64,000 bases of DNA from Flavobacteriales bacterium. GTDB lineage: Bacteria > Bacteroidota > Bacteroidia > Flavobacteriales_G > JALEGO01. A program made the translations under genes and the position numbers. The stretch spans positions 186,001-250,000 of the forward strand of contig JAHDEG010000003.1 of the NCBI GenBank assembly GCA_020628935.1. The letters are read 5' to 3'. Below, one piece after another: positions 18,460 through 26,565 of the stretch. Position 1 is the stretch's first letter. Each line of letters begins with the position of its first letter. Below the pieces are notes generated by a model. The model was not told the origin of the DNA. It saw nothing but the letters and a program-made list of their open reading frames with translations, and did no database searches.

Positions 18460-19038
18460 TTAACGAATATATATTAAAAATAATAGTAAAAAGACCCACA
18501 ATATCGTTAAAAAATGCCAGTATAAACTAACTAGCTGTACGCCTAAATGATTCGCTTTACTATATTTTTTTAATGAAGCCTTAATACTTGTTATTACTAA
18601 AGCTGCTAGTCCGAAAAGTAAATGTGCTAAATGCATAAATGTAATTGTGTAAAAGAATGAACCAGCTGCATTGCTTTTTTTTCCGGAGAAGAAAATTTCT
18701 TGTTCCACTAGTTGATTCCATCCACTAAATTGTGAGAATGTGAATGCAATGCCTAGGAGAAGAGTAAAAACTAAACCTATTAATAGCATGGTTTGGTTTT
18801 CTTTATTGATAGATATTTGAGCACAAATCAATGTTAGACTACTTAAAAGTATTATGGCTGTACTAGTGTAGAATACGCTTGGTATATTAAAAAGTACCCA
18901 TCCACCTGCATTAAAACTTACTATATAAGCACTGGTTAAAGCAGCAAAAAACATAACAATACTAACTACACCAACTAATAGCAGTGAGAGCTGGGCCTTT
19001 TGATTTGTTCTTTTTTCTTGAGTTAGAGTTGTAGACAT
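18460..19038 (-). CDS. Haem-copper oxidase subunit III-like protein
   Basis: 192 residues with five membrane spans and the C-terminal signature LVSLYWHFLTILWVFLLLFL, plus FFYTITFMHLAHLLFGLAAL. The start is taken at MSTTLTQEKR (19038), because the longer in-frame version would overlap ctaB. It is the short form of subunit III without insert. Two adjacent subunit III genes are a common Bacteroidota arrangement; how they share one oxidase is not evident. Genes for subunits I and II are not in this window. Confidence 0.88.
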   Translation of the reverse strand: MSTTLTQEKRTNQKAQLSLLLVGVVSIVMFFAALTSAYIVSFNAGGWVLFNIPSVFYTSTAIILLSSLTLICAQISINKENQTMLLIGLVFTLLLGIAFTFSQFSGWNQLVEQEIFFSGKKSNAAGSFFYTITFMHLAHLLFGLAALVITSIKASLKKYSKANHLGVQLVSLYWHFLTILWVFLLLFLIYIR

Positions 19039-19042
19039 TATT

Positions 19043-19921
19043 TTAAATTTTATCAATTAGCATAAAAATTTGAACTACAGGTAAGTATATAAATGAAGCC
19101 ATCATTAATTTTAGAGCACTTTTTGAATCAAGTCTCTGGTATAATAGGTATGCGGTATAAATAAAATAAATACCTGCTAGTATTGATGTAATAAGATAAA
19201 TGTACCCACACATTTTAAAATGGAATAATAAATAAGACACCGGTATAATAAATATTGTATAGAGTAATACAATTGCAGCATTTCTTTTGTTCAATTTATT
19301 ACTTATAGGTAGCATTTTAAATCCTGCTTTTGAGTAATCTTCGTTGAGTTTCCATGCTATTGCCCAAAAATGAGGGAACTGCCATGCGAATTGTAATAAA
19401 AAGAGTAAGCCTGGCTCTAAGCCAAATGTATTAGTTGCTGCAACCCAGCCTAACATAGGAGGGAACGCGCCTGGTAAAGCGCCAACGAAAACGCATATGT
19501 GACTAACCCTTTTTAGAGGAGTATATAAAACCACATATAAAAACATTGAGAATATACCTAACCATCCGCTTATCTCGTTAATCGCGAATAGTAAGACAAG
19601 GCCAGTTAACCCAATAAAAACTGCGAAAGCAAATGATTCGAAATTAGACAATCGGCCTGATGGAATTGGACGATTTTTAGTTCTGTTCATTTTCTTATCT
19701 AAATCTTTTTCAATGATTTGGTTAAATGTATTTGCAGAACCCGTTACAAGATATCCTCCAAAAATAAGAAAAATCAATTTTGATATTTGAAAATCATTTT
19801 GTCCCAAAAAAAAGCCAATTAGAGCACTAAAAAGTACCAGCAACGTTAGTTTAGGTTTAGTGAGTTCTAAAAGCGCTTTTGCTTTTAAGTTGACGTTTAT
19901 AGCAGCCTCTGATGAAAGCAT
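19043..19921 (-). CDS. ctaB: Protohaem IX farnesyltransferase (haem O synthase)
   Basis: 292 residues. This UbiA-superfamily membrane enzyme converts haem B to haem O for cytochrome oxidases. The first aspartate-rich motif is NTFNQIIEKDLDKKMNRT, followed by KNRPIPSGRLS; the second is in LNEDYSKAGFKMLP. Eight to nine hydrophobic spans are visible. The start ATG at 19921 opens the oxidase accessory operon, and a -7 element lies at 19939-19946. In enteric nomenclature it is cyoE. Confidence 0.94.
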   Translation of the reverse strand: MLSSEAAINVNLKAKALLELTKPKLTLLVLFSALIGFFLGQNDFQISKLIFLIFGGYLVTGSANTFNQIIEKDLDKKMNRTKNRPIPSGRLSNFESFAFAVFIGLTGLVLLFAINEISGWLGIFSMFLYVVLYTPLKRVSHICVFVGALPGAFPPMLGWVAATNTFGLEPGLLFLLQFAWQFPHFWAIAWKLNEDYSKAGFKMLPISNKLNKRNAAIVLLYTIFIIPVSYLLFHFKMCGYIYLITSILAGIYFIYTAYLLYQRLDSKSALKLMMASFIYLPVVQIFMLIDKI

Positions 19922-19938
19922 AGTTTACAAATACTCTA

Positions 19939-19946
19939 CAAATGTA
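19939..19946 (-). promoter_or_regulatory. -7 promoter element of the ctaB/oxidase operon
   Basis: On the minus strand this reads TACATTTG, an exact TAnnTTTG match 17 bases before the ctaB start. No clear -33 box was found. Confidence 0.4.
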
Positions 19947-20005
19947 CTGATAAAGATATTTAGTTTGAAGATTTAGCTGTTGTAATTAGAAAAACAACAA
20001 AGCTT

Positions 20006-20380
20006 TTATAATACGCCTCCTGAAGATCGATAACCTACGTATAAAGCAATTACTGAGAGTATAACACTAAGAGATATGTATAATGCAGCATAAAGTACTT
20101 GTTGAGTTTTAACTAGATGGAATAACTCATTACTAAATGTTGAAAAAGTACTAAACCCTCCGCAAAATCCTACAAGGAGTAGAGGGCTTATGTACTGTTG
20201 AAATTTTATGTTGTTTGTTGTGTAGCCAAAAACTAGTCCGAAGATTAGTGCAGCAGAAATATTAATAATTAATGTAGTTAGAGGAAACGCTAGGTCTTTA
20301 TTTGCGAAATTTATGCTTATAAAGTACCTAAGTACTCCCCCGATACCACTGCCTACAAAAATTAAAACTGCAGGGTGCAT
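20006..20380 (-). CDS. crcB: Fluoride ion channel/exporter CrcB (Fluc)
   Basis: 124 residues with four membrane spans. Fluc hallmarks are GSGIGGVLRYFIS near the N-terminus, the FPLTTLIINISAALIFG segment with the conserved Asn, and GFCGGFSTFSTFSNE, which carries the phenylalanine box and the central sodium-site loop. Fluc proteins form dimeric channels that remove cytoplasmic fluoride. The start codon overlaps the ppa stop (TAATG), so translation is probably coupled to inorganic pyrophosphatase, a classical fluoride target. Confidence 0.94.
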   Translation of the reverse strand: MHPAVLIFVGSGIGGVLRYFISINFANKDLAFPLTTLIINISAALIFGLVFGYTTNNIKFQQYISPLLLVGFCGGFSTFSTFSNELFHLVKTQQVLYAALYISLSVILSVIALYVGYRSSGGVL

Positions 20381-20913
20381 TATTTTTTAACGAAAGTTTT
20401 TTTGTATAAGTCGATACTTTCTTGAATGATTCTGAAAGCTTCTTCTCTACCTTGGAAATCTTCAACCTCTACTTTTTTGTTCTCTAAAGCCTTGTATTCT
20501 GTGAAAAATTGTTTGATTTCAAGTTCAGAATGAGGCGGTAGTTCACTAATGTCATTAATATAGTTTACACTCTCATCGTTAGCGGCAACTGCTATAATTT
20601 TATCGTCAGCTTCACCTCCATCAATCATTCTCATAACGCCAATAACTTTAGCTTCAACAACACACATTGAAGGTATTTCGATAGATGAAATAACAAGGAT
20701 ATCTAGCGGGTCATTATCTTCGCAATAAGTTTGTGGTATAAAACCATAATTTGCAGGATAGTGAACAGAAGAGAACAATACTCTATCGAGCATTAATAAT
20801 CCTGATTCTTTATGTAGTTCGTATTTTCCTTTGCTCCCTTTCGGAATTTCTATTATAGAATCTACAGTTTTAGGTGCGTTATCACCAAAACCAACATCGT
20901 GCCAAGCATGCAT
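20380..20913 (-). CDS. ppa: Inorganic pyrophosphatase (family I)
   Basis: 177 residues. It hydrolyses pyrophosphate to drive biosynthesis. Substrate and metal-binding motifs are [31 protein letters not shown] and [10 protein letters not shown], with the aspartates for Mg2+, then [12 protein letters not shown] and [15 protein letters not shown]. Its length is typical for family I. crcB begins on the last base of the stop codon. Upstream, mdh ends 64 bases away with a stem-loop between them. Confidence 0.95.
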   Translation of the reverse strand: MHAWHDVGFGDNAPKTVDSIIEIPKGSKGKYELHKESGLLMLDRVLFSSVHYPANYGFIPQTYCEDNDPLDILVISSIEIPSMCVVEAKVIGVMRMIDGGEADDKIIAVAANDESVNYINDISELPPHSELEIKQFFTEYKALENKKVEVEDFQGREEAFRIIQESIDLYKKTFVKK

Positions 20914-20930
20914 ATATATTTATTTTAGAA

Positions 20931-20957
20931 ACCTCCTCTACTTTTTTGTGAGGAGGT
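20931..20957 (-). terminator. Stem-loop between mdh and ppa
   Basis: ACCTCCTC (20931-20938) and GAGGAGGT (20950-20957) form a perfect 8-bp GC-rich stem with an 11-base loop, 21 bases after the mdh stop on the minus strand. The following tract on the minus strand is only TTTCTAAAAT, so it would be a weak or partial terminator; a processing or stability element is also possible. Confidence 0.45.
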
Positions 20958-20977
20958 ATAAGATTTTGTTTAAAAAA

Positions 20978-21916
20978 TTAAGAAACGACAGCCATGTTAT
21001 CTAGTGTTTCCTTAACACCACGAACAGCTTTTTCTGAAACAGCGAGTAATGCTCTTTCATCATCATTTAAATCGAGCTCAATGATTTTTTCAATACCATT
21101 TTTACCTAAGATAACGGGAACCCCTAAGTAAAGATCTTTAATGCCATATTCACCTTGTAACCATGAACAAACAGGAAATACTCTTTTTTGATCTTTCACA
21201 ATTGCCTCAACCATTTGAGCTGCAGCAGCACCAGGCGCGTACCATGCAGATGTTCCAAGTAATTTTACAATTTCTCCTCCACCTTTCTTTGTTCTTTCTA
21301 TAATAGCATCAAGCTTATCTTTTTCTATTAATTCAGTTACAGGAATGCCGCCAACTGTAGTGTATCTAGGAAGTGGAACCATTGTGTCCCCGTGTCCACC
21401 CATCAGAACTGCTTGGATATCTTTTGGTGATACATTCAACTCTAAAGCCAAGAATGAACGATATCGAGCTGTATCTAATATGCCTGCCATTCCAAATACT
21501 CTTTTGCTGTCTACTTTAGCGGTTAGGAATGCACAATATGTCATTACATCCAAAGGATTTGAAACAACAATGATTTTAGCGTTAGGAGATGCGTCAATAG
21601 CTTTTTCAGTAACTTGTTTTACAATACTAGCATTTGTTGCGATTAAATCATCACGGCTCATTCCCGGTTTTCTTGGAATACCAGAGGTAATAACAATTAC
21701 TTCAGAATTTCTTGTTTTTTCATAATCATTAGTAACTCCAACGATCCTTGAATCGTAAAGGTTAACAGGAGACGTTTCCCACATATCAAGAGCTTTGCCT
21801 TCAGCAGTGCCTTCTTTAATGTCTAATAAGATTATTTCGTTTGCAATTTCTTTGTGAGCTAAAACGTTAGCGCATGTTGCACCAACATTACCAGCACCTA
21901 CTACTGTTACTTTCAT
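20978..21916 (-). CDS. mdh: Malate dehydrogenase (LDH-like type)
   Basis: 312 residues. NAD-dependent malate/oxaloacetate conversion in the TCA cycle. The Rossmann motif VGAGNVGATCAN is at the N-terminus; the substrate arginines are in GIPRKPGMSRDDL and the active-site pair is DTARYR together with the catalytic histidine of MGGHGDTMVPL. R in GIPRKPGMSR fits malate rather than lactate specificity. It starts with ATG at 21916, downstream of a TACTTTTG element. Confidence 0.95.
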   Translation of the reverse strand: MKVTVVGAGNVGATCANVLAHKEIANEIILLDIKEGTAEGKALDMWETSPVNLYDSRIVGVTNDYEKTRNSEVIVITSGIPRKPGMSRDDLIATNASIVKQVTEKAIDASPNAKIIVVSNPLDVMTYCAFLTAKVDSKRVFGMAGILDTARYRSFLALELNVSPKDIQAVLMGGHGDTMVPLPRYTTVGGIPVTELIEKDKLDAIIERTKKGGGEIVKLLGTSAWYAPGAAAAQMVEAIVKDQKRVFPVCSWLQGEYGIKDLYLGVPVILGKNGIEKIIELDLNDDERALLAVSEKAVRGVKETLDNMAVVS

Positions 21917-21942
21917 TTCAAAAATTTTTTATCAATTTGACA

Positions 21943-21950
21943 CAAAAGTA
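21943..21950 (-). promoter_or_regulatory. -7 promoter element of mdh
   Basis: On the minus strand this reads TACTTTTG (exact TAnnTTTG), 26 bases before the start codon. A TTG at 21974-21976 (minus) gives a 23-base spacing, at the upper end of the accepted range. Confidence 0.45.
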
Positions 21951-21978
21951 TGTAAAGAAATGTTATCTAATAGCAACC

Positions 21979-22012
21979 TTTGCATCAAATTCATCGTTTT
22001 GTAGTAAAATTG
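21979..22012 (+). promoter_or_regulatory. Probable promoter of the 22029 T9SS cargo gene
   Basis: TTTG at 21979-21982 and TAAAATTG at 22005-22012 resemble the Bacteroidetes -33/-7 pair with a 22-base spacer; the -7 box has one mismatch. The ATG follows 16 bases later. It overlaps the divergent mdh promoter region. Confidence 0.35.
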
Positions 22013-22028
22013 CATAGCGCAATACACT

Positions 22029-25000
22029 ATGAATAATTATTTTTCAAAATTATTATTACTTACATTCTTCACAATAATTTGTTTTCACAACAATTTGTTG
22101 GGGCAAGCAATTGCTGATTGCGTTGGTGCTTTAACAATTTGTGAAACTACATACCCTTATTCTGATCCGTTAACAGGTAATGGAGCTGAAAACCCAGGTT
22201 TCACTTTGTACGACTACGGAAGCTCAAGTCCTGTTATTGGTACAAGCGGCACGCCATGTACACAAGGAGCAAATGCAATAATACCTACAGCTGGGCAGGC
22301 ATGGTATTATTTTCAAGTAAAAGAATCAGGTTCACTTTGCATGAGTATTTCCCCCACGAGTAATAGTTTAGACGAAGATTATGATTGGGTAGTTTTTAAC
22401 GTAACAAATAAAACATGTGAAGATGTAGAAAACGACATATCAATTATTGTTGATTGTAACTTCAACACAAACACATCTAGTAATGTTACTGGACCTAACG
22501 GTCAAGCAGGGTTTCAAAACGGCAGTTGCTTAAATGTTTTACAGGGAGAAGAATATTTATTTTTTGTATCTCGTAGTAATTCTAGTAATGCTTCATCATT
22601 CAGTGGGTTTTCAATAAATATAGATAATGCTGGTCAGCCAGGTGCTGCAAATATCATTGATAATGTTAATCCAGAAATGACAGCGGTAAACACAAATCCA
22701 AATTGCGGAGATAACACATTTGATTTAACCCTCTCTGAACTTATTTCATGTAGCTCAGTAACCCCTTCAGATTTTACGTTAACCAACCCTGCAGGAATTT
22801 CAATACCGATAAATAGTGTTGTTTCTCAAGGTTGTTCCGATGGAATAACAAATAGGTCAGATGTGTTTACATTTAACTTAGGTGCTGGCTTATCGCCTGC
22901 AGGAGTTTTTACACTTGAAGTGGTAGGTGATATTTTAGATATGTGTGGAAATCCAATTGTTAATTTAACTCAAACTTTTGAAATTACTACTAATTGGGAT
23001 GCGACTGTGTCTACAACTCCAACACTATGTGAAGGAAATACAGGTACAGCTACATTAAACCCTACAAACGCGGCGGGTACGGTGAACTACGAATGGAGTG
23101 CTGCTGGAGTAGGTAATTCAAGCACAGCTAATAATTTAGATTCTGGAAACTATACTGTAACCTTATCTGATGGTTCTGGTTGCGATATTGTTAAAAATGT
23201 ATATGTGCCTTTATCCACTCCTACTTTCAATGTTACGGATGATGTAATTAATACTAATTGCACAGGATCTGTTGGTTTGGCTGAGATTATAAACGTAGGA
23301 AATGCACAGGCTCCTTTAACATATTTATGGTCTAACGGAGATACAGACGAAAAGATAGAAAATGTTTCTGCAGGTAATTACACTGTAACAATTACAGACG
23401 ACAATGGCTGTGAAAACACACATAACGTAACAATAGGCTCAATAACACCCGTACTAATCATTAATTTTACAACAACGCCTTCAGGTTGCGTGGGTAATAA
23501 TGGATCAGCAACCGTAGTTAGTGTGAATGGCTCTGCCACACCACTAAATTACGCTTGGGATTTAAGTAACGGAGGAACTCCCTCAATAAATCAACTAACC
23601 GGTATTGGCCCGGGGAATTATATTGTAACTGTAACTGATGGTAATGGTTGTGTAGTCACTGATGATGTGTCAGTCTCACAAACAGGCTCATCTATTGATA
23701 TAGATTTTTTAGTAGATCCTGCAATCTGCACCTCTAACTCAGGTGTTGCCAGTATCACAAATATTCAAAATGCGGTTGGAAATATATCATATAGCTGGTC
23801 AAATGGAGACGCAGATAGTGTTTTAAGTGACGTAAGCTCAGGAACATATATGGTAACAATAACTGACGAAGATCAATGTAGTTTAATTGAAACTGTTGAT
23901 ATTCCATTAAACAACATTGGGTTGACTTTAAACGTTACTACAGATCCTTCAATTTGTGGAGGTCCTTTTGGCTTGGCTACAATTACAGCAGTAAATAATG
24001 CAACCGAACCAATTTCTTATACGTGGGATCTATCCAACGGAATGGCAGATTCAAACGGAAATAAGTTATTTAACGCAACAGATGCTACCTATCTGGTTAC
24101 GGTTGTAGATACTTTTGGTTGTTCTGTCCAGCAAGACATTACTATAGGGTTAAATAATATTGTAATTGATGCTACTGTTGATATTGTACCCGCAGTTTGC
24201 GAAAGCCCCTCTGGCTCAGCAACGGTATCAAGCGTCACCAATGGCACAAGCCCATTTGTGTACTCTTGGACTTTGGGCGGTGGTAATACAGCAACAATAG
24301 ACAACTTAATAGCCGCAACATACAATGTCACTGTTACAGATTCTTTTGGATGTGAAACAATCGAAACGTTTGACGTAACTTCAGTTAATGACCCCAGTTT
24401 AGAAATAAGTTTACTAAACTCTTCTGATGTATTATGCTTTGGTGAAAACACCGGTGAGGCTGAAGTCACGGCTCAAGGAGGTACGGGAGTATTAACATTT
24501 ACTTGGTCAGATCCTTTAGCTGCAGGTAATAATTATGATGAATTTTTAGCAGGAAGTTACTCTGCCTACGTAACTGATGTAAATGGATGTATTGATTCTC
24601 TTGAATTTTCAATTTCTGAGCCGGATCAAATTGTAACAAATGTAAATGTTACTGATACTATAATGTGTATTGGTGGCGATTTAGCTTTATCAGCAACCGT
24701 AACTGGTGGTACAGGAGTTTTTTCATACGAATGGACTGATGATTTGGGTAACATATTAGGAAACACACAAAGCATTTCTATTAGCCCCGATCAGGGAATT
24801 ATTGTCTCATTATTAGTAAGTGATGTTAACAATTGCGAACTTTCTCAGCCGGTAACAAGTATTCAGTTTTTCCCCGAACTTCAAGCAGATATTACAGGTT
24901 CATATGAAATTTGTGAAGGAGATGATGTAAATATTGGTGTAGAAGTGTTGGGTGGAAGTGGCCAATTTTACTATGAGTGGAGTGATGGTAGCTTTGATCC

Positions 25001-25907
25001 TGCAATTACAGTTAGTCCTTTATTAGATACGTGGTATTATGTAACGGTTTCTAATGGTCCTAATTGTACAACTCCTCCAAAAGAAGATTCAGTACTCGTA
25101 GAGGTTTCTCAACTAGCTGCAGTTAATTTTTCAGCAGATGTATTAGAGGGATGCCCACCACTTGAAGTATCATTTGAAGCTTTAGATTTTGATCCTAGCT
25201 TAAGTTATACCTGGGTATTTGGTGATGGAGTTCAAAAAGTCACTAACTCAAAATTTGAGATATATTCATATACTAACAGCGGTTGTGTGGATGTTCAGTT
25301 AAATGTTACTACAAATGAGGGCTGTGTGTCAAGTAAAACTGAAAACTGTTTTATTAATATATATCCAACTCCTGATCCTAAATTTAGGTACGGACCAGAA
25401 AATCCTACCAACTTGTCTCCTTTAGTTACATTTTACGACTTAACACCTGATGTTTTTTTCAGATCTTGGATTATAAACGAAACTGATTTTTACACTGACT
25501 CTATATTCAATTATAGATTTCCTGGAGCCGGAGAGTTTCCTGTAATTCTTTCAGTTACAAATGAGTTTGGCTGTATTGATTCATTATTTAGTAGTGTTTT
25601 TGTTGATTTTGAGACTGTTATATACGTTCCAAATGCTTTTACACCAAACTTGGACCCCTTAAATGCAGAGTTCGGACCGTTAGGTGAAGGAATTGAAAAA
25701 GAAGGGTATGAGTTTATAGTTTTTGACCGCTGGGGTAATGAAATATTTAAAACCAATGATTTTGCCTCTAAATGGAATGGTAGATATTTAAATAATGGTT
25801 CTATTTGTCAAGAAGGCGTTTATGGATACATCATTATGTATAAAAATCATTTACTTCAAACAGAAACAATTAGCGGACATGTAACACTTTTACATCCTGT
25901 AGAGTAG
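22029..25907 (+). CDS. Secreted T9SS type B cargo protein with SprB-like repeats and PKD domain
   Basis: 1292 residues. The signal peptide ends near LLGQ (about residue 26). An N-terminal domain of about 165 residues (ADCVGALTICETTYPY to SGFSINIDNAG, with six or more cysteines) recurs in Bacteroidota secreted proteins. Then comes a Big-like segment (NPNCGDNTFDLTLSELISC) and about seven SprB-like repeats (from TPTLCEGNTGTATLNP to LCFGENTGEAEVTAQGG). Two Ig-like units follow, then a PKD domain (PPLEVSFEAL, YTWVFGDGV) at about 1040-1110 and a type B sorting module at about 1198-1292 (VPNAFTPNLDPLNAEFG, FIVFDRWGNEIFKT, CQEGVYGYIIMYK). It is likely exported by T9SS and shown on the surface or released. 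No catalytic residues are visible. An ECF sigma operon follows after 86 bases. Confidence 0.88.
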   Translation: MNNYFSKLLLLTFFTIICFHNNLLGQAIADCVGALTICETTYPYSDPLTGNGAENPGFTLYDYGSSSPVIGTSGTPCTQGANAIIPTAGQAWYYFQVKESGSLCMSISPTSNSLDEDYDWVVFNVTNKTCEDVENDISIIVDCNFNTNTSSNVTGPNGQAGFQNGSCLNVLQGEEYLFFVSRSNSSNASSFSGFSINIDNAGQPGAANIIDNVNPEMTAVNTNPNCGDNTFDLTLSELISCSSVTPSDFTLTNPAGISIPINSVVSQGCSDGITNRSDVFTFNLGAGLSPAGVFTLEVVGDILDMCGNPIVNLTQTFEITTNWDATVSTTPTLCEGNTGTATLNPTNAAGTVNYEWSAAGVGNSSTANNLDSGNYTVTLSDGSGCDIVKNVYVPLSTPTFNVTDDVINTNCTGSVGLAEIINVGNAQAPLTYLWSNGDTDEKIENVSAGNYTVTITDDNGCENTHNVTIGSITPVLIINFTTTPSGCVGNNGSATVVSVNGSATPLNYAWDLSNGGTPSINQLTGIGPGNYIVTVTDGNGCVVTDDVSVSQTGSSIDIDFLVDPAICTSNSGVASITNIQNAVGNISYSWSNGDADSVLSDVSSGTYMVTITDEDQCSLIETVDIPLNNIGLTLNVTTDPSICGGPFGLATITAVNNATEPISYTWDLSNGMADSNGNKLFNATDATYLVTVVDTFGCSVQQDITIGLNNIVIDATVDIVPAVCESPSGSATVSSVTNGTSPFVYSWTLGGGNTATIDNLIAATYNVTVTDSFGCETIETFDVTSVNDPSLEISLLNSSDVLCFGENTGEAEVTAQGGTGVLTFTWSDPLAAGNNYDEFLAGSYSAYVTDVNGCIDSLEFSISEPDQIVTNVNVTDTIMCIGGDLALSATVTGGTGVFSYEWTDDLGNILGNTQSISISPDQGIIVSLLVSDVNNCELSQPVTSIQFFPELQADITGSYEICEGDDVNIGVEVLGGSGQFYYEWSDGSFDPAITVSPLLDTWYYVTVSNGPNCTTPPKEDSVLVEVSQLAAVNFSADVLEGCPPLEVSFEALDFDPSLSYTWVFGDGVQKVTNSKFEIYSYTNSGCVDVQLNVTTNEGCVSSKTENCFINIYPTPDPKFRYGPENPTNLSPLVTFYDLTPDVFFRSWIINETDFYTDSIFNYRFPGAGEFPVILSVTNEFGCIDSLFSSVFVDFETVIYVPNAFTPNLDPLNAEFGPLGEGIEKEGYEFIVFDRWGNEIFKTNDFASKWNGRYLNNGSICQEGVYGYIIMYKNHLLQTETISGHVTLLHPVE

Positions 25908-25934
25908 TTATCACAATTTTTCACAACTATTTTC

Positions 25935-25973
25935 TTATTTTGCAGCTTACAACAGGCAACCCATATAATGGGT
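25935..25973 (+). promoter_or_regulatory. Promoter and 5' hairpin of the sigma factor operon
   Basis: TTATTTTG at 25935-25942 resembles the -7 element with one mismatch. In the leader, ACCCAT (25959-25964) and ATGGGT (25968-25973) form a perfect 6-bp stem with loop ATA, followed by GAGCGTTTTAA and the ATG at 25994. A similar CCCA...TGGGTG hairpin follows the promoter of the TonB-receptor gene at 30212-30224. Confidence 0.4.
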
Positions 25974-25993
25974 GAGCGTTTTAACTGAGAACA

Positions 25994-26560
25994 ATGACTT
26001 CAAAATCAACAGATCTTAAACAAATAATTGATGGTTGTGCCAAGAATGATAGGGCAAGTCAAAAAAAAATGTATGAATATTTTTATAGAGGAATGATGTC
26101 AGTTTGCATGCGGTATACAAACAATGAAGACGAAGCAAAAGATGTACTTCAAGAAGGTTTTTTAAAAATCTTTGCAGGAGTTTTAAATTATAGTCATACA
26201 GGGTCTTTTGAAGGATGGGTTAAGCGCATAATGGTAAACACATCTATAGATTATTATAGAAAGCGACAAAGAAGCAAGATTGTAAACACAGAGAACGACT
26301 TTTTATTTGATTTGGATGAGAAGGCAGAGTTCTTAAATGATAATAATGACGAGGATCTTTTAATGGATCCTAAAATTGTAATGAAAGAAGTTGCGAATCT
26401 TTCACCAGCATACAGAACTGTTTTTAACATGTATGTAGTTGAAGGATACACACATAAAGAGATTGCTAGCGAGTTAGGGATAAGTGACGGAACATCAAAA
26501 TCCAATCTTGCAAAAGCAAAAATGAATTTAAGAAAGAAATTAAGTAAGTATATAAAATAA
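25994..26560 (+). CDS. ECF-type RNA polymerase sigma-70 factor
   Basis: 188 residues. Region 2 contains YTNNEDEAKDVLQEGFLKIF and GSFEGWVKRIMVNTSIDYYR. An acidic linker (FDLDEKAEFLNDNNDEDLL) leads to region 4, LSPAYRTVFNMYVVEGYTHK and EIASELGISDGTSKSNLAKA, a helix-turn-helix that binds the -35 region. ECF factors redirect polymerase to a stress or surface regulon and are normally held by a membrane anti-sigma factor. The next gene starts 5 bases later and has the layout expected of such a partner. Confidence 0.93.
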   Translation: MTSKSTDLKQIIDGCAKNDRASQKKMYEYFYRGMMSVCMRYTNNEDEAKDVLQEGFLKIFAGVLNYSHTGSFEGWVKRIMVNTSIDYYRKRQRSKIVNTENDFLFDLDEKAEFLNDNNDEDLLMDPKIVMKEVANLSPAYRTVFNMYVVEGYTHKEIASELGISDGTSKSNLAKAKMNLRKKLSKYIK

Positions 26561-26565
26561 TTAGG

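Noticed and set aside
20931-20957. AGGAGG as a Shine-Dalgarno site before ppa or mdh
   Set aside because: On the coding strand it lies as one arm of a stem-loop and too far from the ppa start (at least 18 bases). Genes in this window generally lack Shine-Dalgarno sequences.
20914-20977. Fluoride riboswitch before ppa-crcB
   Set aside because: The 64-base gap holds only the ACCTCCTC stem-loop. No GG-GATGG-like pseudoknot core of the known switch was found.
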